Source: Ruminococcaceae bacterium AM07-15
GTDB taxonomy: Bacteria > Bacillota > Clostridia > Oscillospirales > Butyricicoccaceae
Assembly (NCBI GenBank): GCA_003477405.1
Contig: QUDE01000002.1
Location: 124,001 to 188,000 of the forward strand
DNA: 64,000 nt
Reading direction: 5' to 3'
This document shows positions 34,249-42,110 of the stretch, piece by piece; position 1 is the stretch's first letter; each line of letters opens with the position of its first letter. The notes below the pieces were generated by a model. That model was not told the DNA's origin. It saw only the letters and a program-made list of their open reading frames with translations, and ran no database searches. Both the position numbers and the translations under genes were made by a program.

Positions 34249-34386
34249 CAAAAGAAGCCTTGTGGCGATGCATGACATACAAGCTAGCAACAAAGGGTTT
34301 TACCCGTCTATGAAAAAATCAAGATCCCATCACAAAAAGATGCCGGGGCCAATATACTGGTAGTACAGAGTATTGGAGTGTTGCAC

Positions 34387-34527
34387 ATGAGACCTTGCTG
34401 TAACAGACGGGGATGCCTGCCCTGCCTGGCTGCGCTGGTGGCCGGCATTTTGTTGGCGATGCTTCTGCCGCCCTGGCTGTGCTTTGTCATCATCATGGCC
34501 GTCCTTGTCTGCCTGTGCCTGCTTTGA
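34387..34527 (+). CDS. 46-aa Cys-rich single-span membrane peptide upstream of spoVM
   Basis: A short gene led by GGAGTG eight bases before its ATG. The peptide has an N-terminal basic, cysteine-rich head (MRPCCNRRGCLPC) followed by one long hydrophobic segment ending at the stop, so it is a small membrane protein with four cysteines outside the helix. It ends 23 bases before the spoVM start and is probably co-transcribed with it. No family is recognised. A role in forespore or engulfing-membrane biology is inferred only from context. Confidence 0.6.
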   Translation: MRPCCNRRGCLPCLAALVAGILLAMLLPPWLCFVIIMAVLVCLCLL

Positions 34528-34550
34528 CGCTGGATTGGGAGGTGTGTTGG

Positions 34551-34631
34551 GTGAAGATCATGGTGGTGAAGGCCCCGAAAATGTTCCGCGGCCTGCTGCG
34601 GAAGGTGTTCGGCATCGGCGGCGAAGAATGA
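34551..34631 (+). CDS. spoVM: Stage V sporulation protein SpoVM (26 aa)
   Basis: An amphipathic helical peptide that recognises the convex forespore outer membrane and anchors SpoIVA at the start of coat assembly. The translated peptide (GTG start, GGGAGG eight bases upstream) begins MKIMVVKAPKMFRG and ends FGIGGEE. It is exactly 26 residues, like Bacillus SpoVM, and keeps the family's KxPK-[FM]-x-[RG]-G pattern with the helix-breaking Pro9. Gene context agrees: SipL-like and SpoIVA genes follow. Its size means automated callers easily miss it. Confidence 0.88.
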   Translation: MKIMVVKAPKMFRGLLRKVFGIGGEE

Positions 34632-34642
34632 AGCAAAAAAGG

Positions 34643-34678
34643 GGGCCGTTTCGGAAATTTTTCCGAAGCGGCCCTTTT
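34643..34678 (+). terminator. Rho-independent terminator after spoVM
   Basis: A 13-bp stem with one G-T pair (34643-34655 and 34662-34674, loop AATTTT) followed by TTTT. It separates spoVM from the sipL-spoIVA transcript. Confidence 0.88.
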
Positions 34679-34742
34679 GTCATATCTTTCGGGACGAGGG
34701 CGTATAGATGCAATGATCAAAATTCGGGAAAGAAGGGTTACA

Positions 34743-36266
34743 ATGGAACTGATCAAAAGCCGCGCCCTCCAATATGCAACGGTATCCCGCGCGTCCACCA
34801 GCCACGAAGAGTCCCTGGATGCCATCGTGCCGGATACATTCCCCGATATAGAGACCATCTGCTGTGCTCTGGGTTCGCTGGAGATCCGGGAAAAGCTGGT
34901 GCAGACCGATCGGGTGATGGTGTCGGGGAACATCCGGGGGACCTTGGTCTATAAAGGGGAACAGGGCGGGCCGCTGTGTGCGCTGGACTGCACCATTCCC
35001 TTTGCCGCCTTGGTGGAGGCCAGAGGGTGCAAGGGACAGGATCTGGTGTTTGTCAAAGGCTCCCTCCACCGGCTGGAGGGGCGGATGCTCAACCCCCGGA
35101 AATTCACTTTGCGGGCCCAGTTCGGACTGGAGACCCAGGTGTGCGCCCCCAAAGAATATGAGGTGTGCCAGGGAATCCGGGGCGGGGAAGAAGAGGGGAT
35201 GCAGGCTTTGACCCAGACTTTCTCCTTTGAGTCCGCCCTCTCCATGAAGGAAAAGGGATTTTCCCTCCACGAAGATGTGCGCCAGAAAAGCCCGGAAGGA
35301 TCGACGGGAGACAAAGTGCTGCGCACCAGCTGCAAACTGGTCACCGAGGACATCCGGGTGATCTCCGGAAAGGTGATGCTCCGGGGCAGCGCCCAGGGGG
35401 AGGCCCTGCTGCTGCGGCAGAGCACCGGGGCCATGGAAAAGGAGAGCTTTTCCATTCCCTATTCCCAGATCGTGGAGCTGGAAGGGGCGGAGGAAGGGGA
35501 TGCCGCCCAGGTGGAATACAGCGTGAAAAACTGCGCCTGCAATTTGTCCTCTGACGAGGAAGGCCCCTTCCTTTCCTGGGATATCGCCGCCGATGTGATG
35601 GTGTCCATTCACCGGCCGGTGCAGTATGAAGTGCTGATGGATGCCTTTTCCACCAAAGGGGGATGCACCTTGCAGCAGGAGCCGCTGGATCTGCCTCTGG
35701 CCCGGTGCGAGAGAGAGGCTTCCGCCGAAATGCGGGCCACTCTTTCGCCTCCGGAGCAGGCCGACACACTGCTGGATTGGTCGGCCAGCGTGAAAAGCTG
35801 CGGGGCCATTGGCAAAGAAGGGGTGGCTCATGGAGAAGTGTGCGTCAATCTGCTGTGCATGACAGGGGATGGCCAGCCCATGCAGTATGACCAGGTGGTT
35901 TCCTGGGAGGGACATTTTCCACCCATGGAAGGGGAGGACTGCCTGTGCCAGTGTGATATTTCCGGCCTGAGCCTGAAATGGGCCGACGGTGCATGCCAGC
36001 TCACAGGGCCGGTGGCTTTCCATCTCACCGGCCAGAGCGGAAAGCCGGTGCGTCAGGTGGTGGATTGCCAGATGGACGAAAACGCCCCGGCGCCCGCACG
36101 CCCCAAGGCTTCCCTCATTCTTCGCCGGGCCGAGGGCGGGGAAACCGTGTGGCTTCTGGCCAAGAGCTTCCGCACATCCCCGGGGGATATCATGGCGGCA
36201 AACCATCTGGAAACGGGCGGCGCTTTGGAAAAGGGCCAGCTGGTGATGATCCCCTTTCAGCGCTGA
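34743..36266 (+). CDS. SipL-like spore coat morphogenetic protein (SPOCS/DUF3794 plus LysM)
   Basis: Predicted mother-cell coat protein. An N-terminal domain and SPOCS (DUF3794) repeats (about 30-430; note the ILxKAVxG-like VMVSGNIRGTLVY strand and FxFxxPF-like segments) are followed by a C-terminal LysM-like domain (about 455-505, GETVWLLAKSFRTSPGDI, LEKGQLVMIP). In C. difficile, SipL has this architecture and binds SpoIVA. The ATG used has AAGGG upstream, giving 507 aa. It directly precedes spoIVA with a 29-bp gap. A sigma-E-like sequence at 34680-34709 has correct spacing but a poor -10. Confidence 0.85.
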   Translation: MELIKSRALQYATVSRASTSHEESLDAIVPDTFPDIETICCALGSLEIREKLVQTDRVMVSGNIRGTLVYKGEQGGPLCALDCTIPFAALVEARGCKGQDLVFVKGSLHRLEGRMLNPRKFTLRAQFGLETQVCAPKEYEVCQGIRGGEEEGMQALTQTFSFESALSMKEKGFSLHEDVRQKSPEGSTGDKVLRTSCKLVTEDIRVISGKVMLRGSAQGEALLLRQSTGAMEKESFSIPYSQIVELEGAEEGDAAQVEYSVKNCACNLSSDEEGPFLSWDIAADVMVSIHRPVQYEVLMDAFSTKGGCTLQQEPLDLPLARCEREASAEMRATLSPPEQADTLLDWSASVKSCGAIGKEGVAHGEVCVNLLCMTGDGQPMQYDQVVSWEGHFPPMEGEDCLCQCDISGLSLKWADGACQLTGPVAFHLTGQSGKPVRQVVDCQMDENAPAPARPKASLILRRAEGGETVWLLAKSFRTSPGDIMAANHLETGGALEKGQLVMIPFQR

Positions 36267-36295
36267 GAGACAAACATCCGCAGGGAGGAATAGCA

Positions 36296-37774
36296 GTGGA
36301 AAAGAGCAGCATTTATGAGGATATCGCCCTTCGTACCGAAGGGGATATCTATATCGGCGTGGTGGGGCCGGTGCGCACAGGCAAGTCCACCTTCATCAAA
36401 AGCTTTATGGAGACCATGGTTCTGCCCCGCATCGACAATGTGTATCTGCGGGAGCGGGCCAAAGACGAGCTGCCCCAAAGCGGCAGCGGCCGCACCATCA
36501 TGACGGCGGAGCCCAAGTTCGTCCCCGAGGACGCCGTGGACATCGCCCTGGACGAAAACACCCATTTCAATGTGCGGATGATCGACTGTGTGGGGTATAT
36601 GATCGACGGGGCCCTGGGCCAGCTGGAGGGAGACGCTCCCCGGATGGTCTCTACCCCCTGGTTCGATCACGAAGTCTCCCTGCGGGAAGCGGCGGAGACC
36701 GGCACCCGGAAGGTCATCACCGAACACTCCACCATCGGCATTGTGGTCACCACCGACGGGACCATTTCCGATCTGCCCCGGGAGGAATACATCCAGGCGG
36801 AAGAGCGGGTGGTGGAAGAGCTGAAGGAGCTGCAAAAGCCCTTTGTGCTGGTGCTCAACAGCGTGGAGCCTCGTTCCCCCGAGGCCCAGAAGCTGCGGCG
36901 GCAGCTGGAAGAGCGGTACCAGGTGAGCTGTCTGGCTCTGGACTGTGCCAACCTCACCCAGGGGGATATCGAAGGGGTACTGCGCACCGTGCTGTACGAA
37001 TTCCCAGCCAAGGAGTTCCGCTACACTCTGCCCAGCTGGGTCAATGTGCTGGAGCCGGACAACGAGATCCGCTGCCAGATCTATGACACCATCTATCGCT
37101 GTACTGGCCAGATCAGCCGGATGCGGGATGTGAAGCAGGCCCTGGAAGGGCTTTCGGAGTGCCCCTACATCAGCGACAGCCTGATCACCTCTATGCCCCT
37201 GGGAGAGGGAGCGGTGGAGATCCGCATCATGGCGGAGGATTCCCTTTATTACACCATCCTTTCCCAGCGCAGCGGCATTGAGATCCGGGACCAGGCCGAT
37301 TTCCTACCCTTGCTCTGTGAGCTTTCCAGCATCCGGGAAGAATACGGACGCATCCGCAGTGCCCTGGATCAGGTGCGGCAGACGGGCTACGGCATCGTCA
37401 TGCCCTCCCGCAGCGAAATGACCCTGGATGAGCCGGAGATCGTCCGCCAGGGGGGACGCTTTGGGGTGCGGCTCAAGGCCAGCGCCCCTTCCATTCACAT
37501 GATCCGGGCCGACATCAAAACCGAGGTCTCTCCCATTGTGGGCAGCGAGCGGCAGTCGGAGGAGCTGGTGCACTACCTGCTCAGCGAGTTCGAGGACTCC
37601 CCGGAGAAGATCTGGGAGAGCAACATCTTCGGCAAATCCCTCCACGAGCTGGTGAACGAGGGACTGAACAACAAGCTCTACCGGATGCCCGAAGAGGCCC
37701 GGGCCAAGATCCAGGAGACCTTGCAGCGGATCGTCAACGAAAACAGCAGCGGGCTGATCTGCATCATTTTGTAG
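36296..37774 (+). CDS. spoIVA: Stage IV sporulation protein A, coat ATPase
   Basis: ATP-hydrolysing cytoskeletal protein that polymerises into the basement layer of the spore coat. GTG start with GGAGG five bases upstream yields 492 aa, the same length as Bacillus SpoIVA. Features: N terminus IYEDIALRTEGDIYIG, Walker A GPVRTGKS at 24-31, a switch segment GSGRTIMTAEPKFVPE, DCVGYMIDGA, the TDGTISDLPREEY block, and the C-terminal ISGLICIIL-like tail (SSGLICIIL) needed for SpoVM binding in homologues. Sigma-E control is expected from the family. Confidence 0.97.
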   Translation: MEKSSIYEDIALRTEGDIYIGVVGPVRTGKSTFIKSFMETMVLPRIDNVYLRERAKDELPQSGSGRTIMTAEPKFVPEDAVDIALDENTHFNVRMIDCVGYMIDGALGQLEGDAPRMVSTPWFDHEVSLREAAETGTRKVITEHSTIGIVVTTDGTISDLPREEYIQAEERVVEELKELQKPFVLVLNSVEPRSPEAQKLRRQLEERYQVSCLALDCANLTQGDIEGVLRTVLYEFPAKEFRYTLPSWVNVLEPDNEIRCQIYDTIYRCTGQISRMRDVKQALEGLSECPYISDSLITSMPLGEGAVEIRIMAEDSLYYTILSQRSGIEIRDQADFLPLLCELSSIREEYGRIRSALDQVRQTGYGIVMPSRSEMTLDEPEIVRQGGRFGVRLKASAPSIHMIRADIKTEVSPIVGSERQSEELVHYLLSEFEDSPEKIWESNIFGKSLHELVNEGLNNKLYRMPEEARAKIQETLQRIVNENSSGLICIIL

Positions 37775-37797
37775 CAGGGAAGCAGAGGAGGGATTCC

Positions 37798-38820
37798 ATG
37801 CAAAGCCGAAGATATAAACCGGTGAAGGCGGCCCGCAGGGCTTACAGCCGGGGCTATGGCCGGGGCAGGGAAGAAGAAGGAGGGCCTCGGATACGCACCA
37901 TCCTGCTTTGCGCTCTTGTGGCGCTGGCCCTCTATCTCCGTTTTTCCCCCGGCGAGACACCCCAGGCGGTACGGCAGACGGTGGCATCCCTTTTTGGCGG
38001 GGATATGGATCTGAAGGAAGCGGTGGCCGTGCTGGGACGCCAGGTGGCCGGGCAGGAAGACGAAGAGGACGCCCTCTTTGTCTTTGGCAAAAAGCTGCTG
38101 GGCCAGGACGGAGAAGAAAGCGGGGAGGAAGAGGAAAAAACGGAAAAACAGGAAACACAGGAAGAAGATCAGGGGAACGCGGCGGACTATCAGGAGCCTT
38201 CTCAGGAGGAGATCGATGAAATTTCGCCGGAATCCGCCCAGATCGAAAAGACGGCCGGAGTGAAAACCGGCCGCCTTTTTTTATGGCAGAGCGAAACCGG
38301 CGGCGTGTGTGAGGCCCCCTATCCCGCCTGGGAGGTGTCCCAGCTGCAGCTGATCTGGGGGAAAGGGGAGGAAAGCGCCGATTCTTCTTTGCCGGAAGAG
38401 GTGGACGGCAACACCTACACCTTTTCCGCGCCCTGCGCCGCGCCTTTGCAGGGAGTGGTCACATCCCCCTACGGATGGCGGGATCATCCCATCGACGGGG
38501 AATATAAATTTCACCACGGGGTGGACATCGGGGCTAACAAGGGCACTCCCATCGGCAGCTTTGCCGGAGGAACGGTGCTGGAAGTGGGAGTGGGCACGGT
38601 GTATGGCAACTATGCCCTGGTGGACCACGGGGACGGCTTCACCTCCTTTTACGGCCACATGGACAGCGTGACGGTGAAAAAGGGCCAGCAGGTGGAAATG
38701 GGGCAGGAAATCGGCAAGGTGGGTTCCACCGGCCAGTCCACCGGGCCTCATCTTCACTTCCAAATGAAAAAGAACGGCAAGATCATCGATCCCAACGATT
38801 ATGTAAAGCTGGGGGCTTAG
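37798..38820 (+). CDS. M23 peptidase, SpoIVFA/SpoIIQ-like
   Basis: Membrane-anchored M23 (LytM) protein of 340 aa: basic cytosolic N terminus, TM helix (34-49), a long acidic Glu-rich linker (85-150), and an M23 domain (about 205-340). Zinc and catalytic residues are present: H240 and D243 in HHGVDIG, H287 in YGHM, and H318/H320 in HLHF. It precedes an M50 protease gene by four bases, the SpoIVFA-SpoIVFB arrangement. Unlike Bacillus SpoIVFA it keeps the metal ligands, so endopeptidase activity (as in SpoIIQ of some Clostridia) is possible. GAGGAGG precedes the start. Confidence 0.82.
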   Translation: MQSRRYKPVKAARRAYSRGYGRGREEEGGPRIRTILLCALVALALYLRFSPGETPQAVRQTVASLFGGDMDLKEAVAVLGRQVAGQEDEEDALFVFGKKLLGQDGEESGEEEEKTEKQETQEEDQGNAADYQEPSQEEIDEISPESAQIEKTAGVKTGRLFLWQSETGGVCEAPYPAWEVSQLQLIWGKGEESADSSLPEEVDGNTYTFSAPCAAPLQGVVTSPYGWRDHPIDGEYKFHHGVDIGANKGTPIGSFAGGTVLEVGVGTVYGNYALVDHGDGFTSFYGHMDSVTVKKGQQVEMGQEIGKVGSTGQSTGPHLHFQMKKNGKIIDPNDYVKLGA

Positions 38821-38824
38821 AGAT

Positions 38825-39436
38825 ATGGGGAAAAAATACGGTCTTTCCGGGGCCTTTGTGCTGCTTTGTGCCCTGCTGCTGTGCTGCGAGAGCATCTCTC
38901 TTCTGGCCGCCCTTTTATTGGCCGTGGCCATCCACGAAGGCGGGCACATAGGGGCCATCTGGTTGTGCGGCGGGCAGGTGGAGCGGCTGGTGCTGGGACT
39001 GGGGGGCATGGATATCCGCTATCGGTGCAGCCGGGACACCTATGGCAAGGATGCTTTCATCGCCCTTATGGGGCCGGGGATGAATCTGCTTTCCTGCGGA
39101 GTGGGGGCTTTTCTGGCCAACCGGCTGCCTTGGGAGGGGATTTATCTGTTCTGCGGATGCAGCGCCATTCTGGGCTGTTTCAATCTTCTGCCCGCTCTGC
39201 CCTTGGATGGGGGTGTCTTCCTCCGGGCCATGCTGCTGCGCAGGGGAGAGCTGGAGTGGAGCGACCGGGTGCTCACCGCATCCTCCCTGGCGGTGGGGGT
39301 GCTGCTCCTTTGTGCCGGGGCCGTCCTCTTCGTTTCCTCCGGGGGAAACTGCACCTTGCTGGTGTGCGCCGGGGCCGTGCTGGGGCGTTTGGTACGAAAT
39401 TACTTTACACCGGGCCGGAAAAGCTTTATAGTATAA
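38825..39436 (+). CDS. M50 intramembrane metalloprotease, SpoIVFB-like
   Basis: Site-2-protease family protein of 203 aa with about six hydrophobic segments. The zinc motif HEGGH lies at 37-41 and the third ligand in NLLPALPLDGG (Asp128). Without the C-terminal CBS domain of Bacillus SpoIVFB, it resembles the minimal SpoIVFB-like group. Pairing with an M23 partner next to spoIVA suggests processing of a pro-sigma factor (sigma-K) or another mother-cell substrate; this is inference. A second, different M50 protease lies at 53582-54232. Confidence 0.82.
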   Translation: MGKKYGLSGAFVLLCALLLCCESISLLAALLLAVAIHEGGHIGAIWLCGGQVERLVLGLGGMDIRYRCSRDTYGKDAFIALMGPGMNLLSCGVGAFLANRLPWEGIYLFCGCSAILGCFNLLPALPLDGGVFLRAMLLRRGELEWSDRVLTASSLAVGVLLLCAGAVLFVSSGGNCTLLVCAGAVLGRLVRNYFTPGRKSFIV

Positions 39437-39464
39437 GGTATCGAATGGCTTTTCGGGAGGAAAC

Positions 39465-41300
39465 ATGGACTATAAAATCAAACAATGTCTGGACAATGTG
39501 CGAAAGCCCGCCCGGTATACCGGCGGGGAATACAATCAGGTGGTGAAGGACAAAGAGCAGGTGGATTGCCGCTTTGCCCTTTGCTTTCCGGAGCTTTATG
39601 AGATTGCCATGAGCCATCTGGGCTCCAAGATCCTCTATGGCCGCTTAAACGCCATGGAGGGCGTGTGGTGCGAGCGGATGTATGCTCCCGCCCCGGATAT
39701 GGAGCGGGAGATGCGCCGTCATGGCGTGCCCCTCTATGGCCTGGAGAGCAAGGACTACGCTTCGGAATTTGACATTTTCGGCTTTTCTCTTCAGTATGAG
39801 CTGAATTATACCACGGTGCTCAATATGCTGGATCTGGCGGGGGTGCCCAAGTTCTCCCGGGAGAGAACAGAGCTGACCCCGCTGGTCATTGCCGGCGGCC
39901 CCTGTGTTTACAATGTGGAGCCGGTGGTGGACTTTTTCGACATCATTCTGGTGGGAGAAGGGGAGGAGAACCTGCCGGCCTTGGTGGAGCTTTACCGCAA
40001 AGCCAAAAAAGAGGGCTGGGACAAGGAAACCTTCCTGAAAGCGTCCCTTTCCATCGAAGGGGTTTATGTGCCCGCCTTCTACGATGTGACCTACAATGAG
40101 GACGGCACCGTTCAGGCCATTACGGCGAAAAACGGAGCGCCCCAGCAGGTGAAGAAGGCCATCATCCGGGATCTGGACAAGGTCTATTATCCCGACAGCT
40201 TCATCGTCCCCTCCACCGACATCGTCTTTGACCGGGCCATGGTGGAGCTGTTCCGCGGCTGCCGCCGTGGCTGCCGGTTCTGCCAGGCCGGGTACACCTA
40301 CCGGCCCATCCGGGCCAAAAATGCCGCCACTCTGGTGGAGCAGGCCAAGAAGCTGGTGGAGAGCACCGGTTATGACGAGGTGTCCCTCACCTCTCTCAGT
40401 TCCAGCGACTATCCGCAGCTGGACGAGCTGTGCACCGAGCTGGTGGATTACTGCGAGCCCCGCCATGTGAACCTGGCCCTGCCCTCTCTCCGGGCGGATA
40501 ACTTCAACCTGGAGCTGATGGAGAATGTGCAGAAGGTGCGCAAAAGCGGCCTGACCTTTGCACCGGAAGCAGGCACTCAGCGGCTGCGGGATGTGATCAA
40601 CAAAAATCTGTACGAAGAGGATCTGCTCCATTCCTGCGCCATCGCCTTCGGCGCGGGCTACAACAGCGTCAAGCTGTACTTTATGATGGGCCTGCCCACC
40701 GAGACCGACGAGGATCTGGCGGGTATTGCCCAGATCGTCCGGGATGTGATCTACACCTTCCGGAAGACCGCCAAAAACAAGGCCCGGGGCATCAAGATCA
40801 ATGTGGGCGTGTCCACCTTTGTGCCCAAGGCCCAGACCCCCTTCCAGTGGGTGGGACAGGCCACACGGGAAGAGGTGCGGCGGAAGCAGGAACTGCTGCG
40901 GGAGCAGCTGAAGATCAAGAATGTCAGCTTTAACTTGCACCATGGGGACGCAAGCTATCTGGAAGCGGTGTTCGCCCGGGGTGACCGGCGGCTGTCTCAG
41001 GTGATTTACAAGGCCTGGGAGAAGGGCTGCAACCTGGACGCCTGGGATGAATATTTCAAGTTCGATGCCTGGATGGAAGCCTTTCAGGAGTGCTCTCTGG
41101 ACCCGGATTTCTATGCCTACCGCTCGCCCAAGGAAGAAGAGGTCCTGCCCTGGGATCACATTTTCTCCGGTGTGTGCAAAAGTTATCTGTGGAGCGAATA
41201 CCAGCAGGCCCTCAAGGGGGTCGCCACACCGGACTGCGCCGCCGGATGCCGGAATTGCGGCGCGCTGACTCTGTCCTGCGGGAGGCCCTGTGATGTTTAA
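39465..41300 (+). CDS. TIGR03960-type radical SAM protein with B12-binding-like N-terminal domain
   Basis: Large (611 aa) radical SAM protein of unknown reaction. An N-terminal Rossmann-like B12-binding-type domain (about 35-200) includes SHLGSKILYGRLN and VIAGGPCVYNVEPVVDFFDIILVGEGE. The radical SAM core carries C266-x3-C270-x2-C273 in CRRGCRFCQAG, and the C terminus ends in a cysteine group (CAAGCRNCG, SCGRPC). It overlaps the DUF2344 gene downstream; in other bacteria the two are adjacent or fused. GGGAGG precedes the ATG. Confidence 0.9.
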   Translation: MDYKIKQCLDNVRKPARYTGGEYNQVVKDKEQVDCRFALCFPELYEIAMSHLGSKILYGRLNAMEGVWCERMYAPAPDMEREMRRHGVPLYGLESKDYASEFDIFGFSLQYELNYTTVLNMLDLAGVPKFSRERTELTPLVIAGGPCVYNVEPVVDFFDIILVGEGEENLPALVELYRKAKKEGWDKETFLKASLSIEGVYVPAFYDVTYNEDGTVQAITAKNGAPQQVKKAIIRDLDKVYYPDSFIVPSTDIVFDRAMVELFRGCRRGCRFCQAGYTYRPIRAKNAATLVEQAKKLVESTGYDEVSLTSLSSSDYPQLDELCTELVDYCEPRHVNLALPSLRADNFNLELMENVQKVRKSGLTFAPEAGTQRLRDVINKNLYEEDLLHSCAIAFGAGYNSVKLYFMMGLPTETDEDLAGIAQIVRDVIYTFRKTAKNKARGIKINVGVSTFVPKAQTPFQWVGQATREEVRRKQELLREQLKIKNVSFNLHHGDASYLEAVFARGDRRLSQVIYKAWEKGCNLDAWDEYFKFDAWMEAFQECSLDPDFYAYRSPKEEEVLPWDHIFSGVCKSYLWSEYQQALKGVATPDCAAGCRNCGALTLSCGRPCDV

Positions 41301-41949
41301 AGTGAGAATCAAATTTGAGAAAAACGAATACTCCGCCTATATTTCCCATCTGGACCTGATGAACACCCTCCAGCGGTCCTTGGTGCGGGCCAAACTGCCT
41401 GTGCGGTACACCGAGGGGTTCAATCCTCATATCTATCTGTCCATTCTGGTGCCTCTGTCCACCGGCTACCAAAGCCAGTGCGAGCTGGCCGATTTCGACC
41501 TGACGGAGGACACTCTGCCGGAGGATCTGGCCCATCGGCTCAACGGGGTTTTGCCCCACGGTCTGCGGGTGCTGGAAGTGGGACAGGCATCCTGCCCGGT
41601 GAACCAGATCGCCTTTTGCGGCTATGAGGTGCACTATTCCTCTCCCTGGGATGAGAGCATCCCCGCTTTGTTTGAGGGAGAAGTGAAGATTTTGAAGCAT
41701 TCCAAACGGGGCGACCGGGAAGTGGTGCTGGGGGATTATGTGCGCTCCCTGGAGTTTTTTTCCGAAGGGGAAGGCTTCTGCTGCCGGTGCGTGCTCAAGG
41801 CCGGGGACGATCCGCTGAACCCCAGCTACATCACCGACATCCTCCGTTTCCATGACAAAATAGAGCGGGAGGACAGGCCCCTTTATGTGCGCCAGAGCAT
41901 CCTGGATGGGGAAGGGAAGGACTTTTTCCAAACGGGGAAAGGGAAATAA
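41293..41949 (+). CDS. DUF2344/TIGR03936 protein, partner of the radical SAM gene
   Basis: Protein of 218 aa in the DUF2344 family, found almost always beside or fused to TIGR03960 radical SAM enzymes. The typical N terminus RIKFEKNEYSAYISHLDLMNTLQRSLVRA and the YTEGFNPHIYLSILVPLSTGYQS segment are clear. The ATG sits inside the end of the radical SAM gene with GGAGG seven bases upstream; a GTG one codon earlier is an alternative. The joint function, possibly RNA or ribosome modification given the neighbours, is unknown. Confidence 0.88.
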   Translation: MFKVRIKFEKNEYSAYISHLDLMNTLQRSLVRAKLPVRYTEGFNPHIYLSILVPLSTGYQSQCELADFDLTEDTLPEDLAHRLNGVLPHGLRVLEVGQASCPVNQIAFCGYEVHYSSPWDESIPALFEGEVKILKHSKRGDREVVLGDYVRSLEFFSEGEGFCCRCVLKAGDDPLNPSYITDILRFHDKIEREDRPLYVRQSILDGEGKDFFQTGKGK

Positions 41950-42006
41950 AACCATTCCCCTCTGGCGCCCGGGAAAGAAAAAACTTTCAAAAAAACCAGG
42001 AAACCC

Positions 42007-42038
42007 TTGCAATCAGGGGATTTGTGTGGTATTATAAT
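42007..42038 (+). promoter_or_regulatory. Predicted sigma-A promoter for rplS
   Basis: TTGCAA (42007-42012), 17-nt spacer, TATTAT (42030-42035) overlapping a TATAAT at 42033-42038. It is followed by a short structured leader. Confidence 0.65.
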
Positions 42039-42043
42039 CGGGC

Positions 42044-42096
42044 ATGCATTACGGATGGTCCTCTGCCGCAGTCAGGGCACGAACATCTATGAACGA
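42044..42096 (+). ncRNA. L19 leader-type RNA upstream of rplS
   Basis: The leader folds as GATG (42054-42057) with CATC (42084-42087), enclosing TGCC (42064-42067) with GGCA (42076-42079). Unpaired purine-rich GAA segments follow and lead to AAAGGAA before the start codon. Size, position and nested two-stem shape match the L19 leader described for Firmicutes, thought to let L19 control its own synthesis. A covariance-model search would decide. Confidence 0.5.
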
Positions 42097-42110
42097 AAGG
42101 AAAGAGAATT

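Larger units (their letters stand above)
33992..34386 (+). other. Structured non-coding stretch inside the accessory segment
   Basis: This 395-bp gap holds no credible gene. The first 180 bp contain several short dyads, including a GATC-bounded CCTCC/GGGGG stem near 34118-34145, and lead into a strong terminator. It could be a long 3' UTR or a small RNA. After the terminator come an IS200-like hairpin and about 140 bp of mixed sequence in which I see no confident promoter. Confidence 0.4.

Noticed and set aside
34680..34709. Sigma-E-like promoter before the SipL-like gene
   Set aside because: TCATATC has the right position but the -10 (CGTATAGA) matches only about half of the consensus; noted, not listed as a feature.
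35978..36295. Upstream extension of the spoIVA frame
   Set aside because: It overlaps the SipL-like gene out of frame; the GTG at 36296 has a clear ribosome binding site and gives the exact family length.
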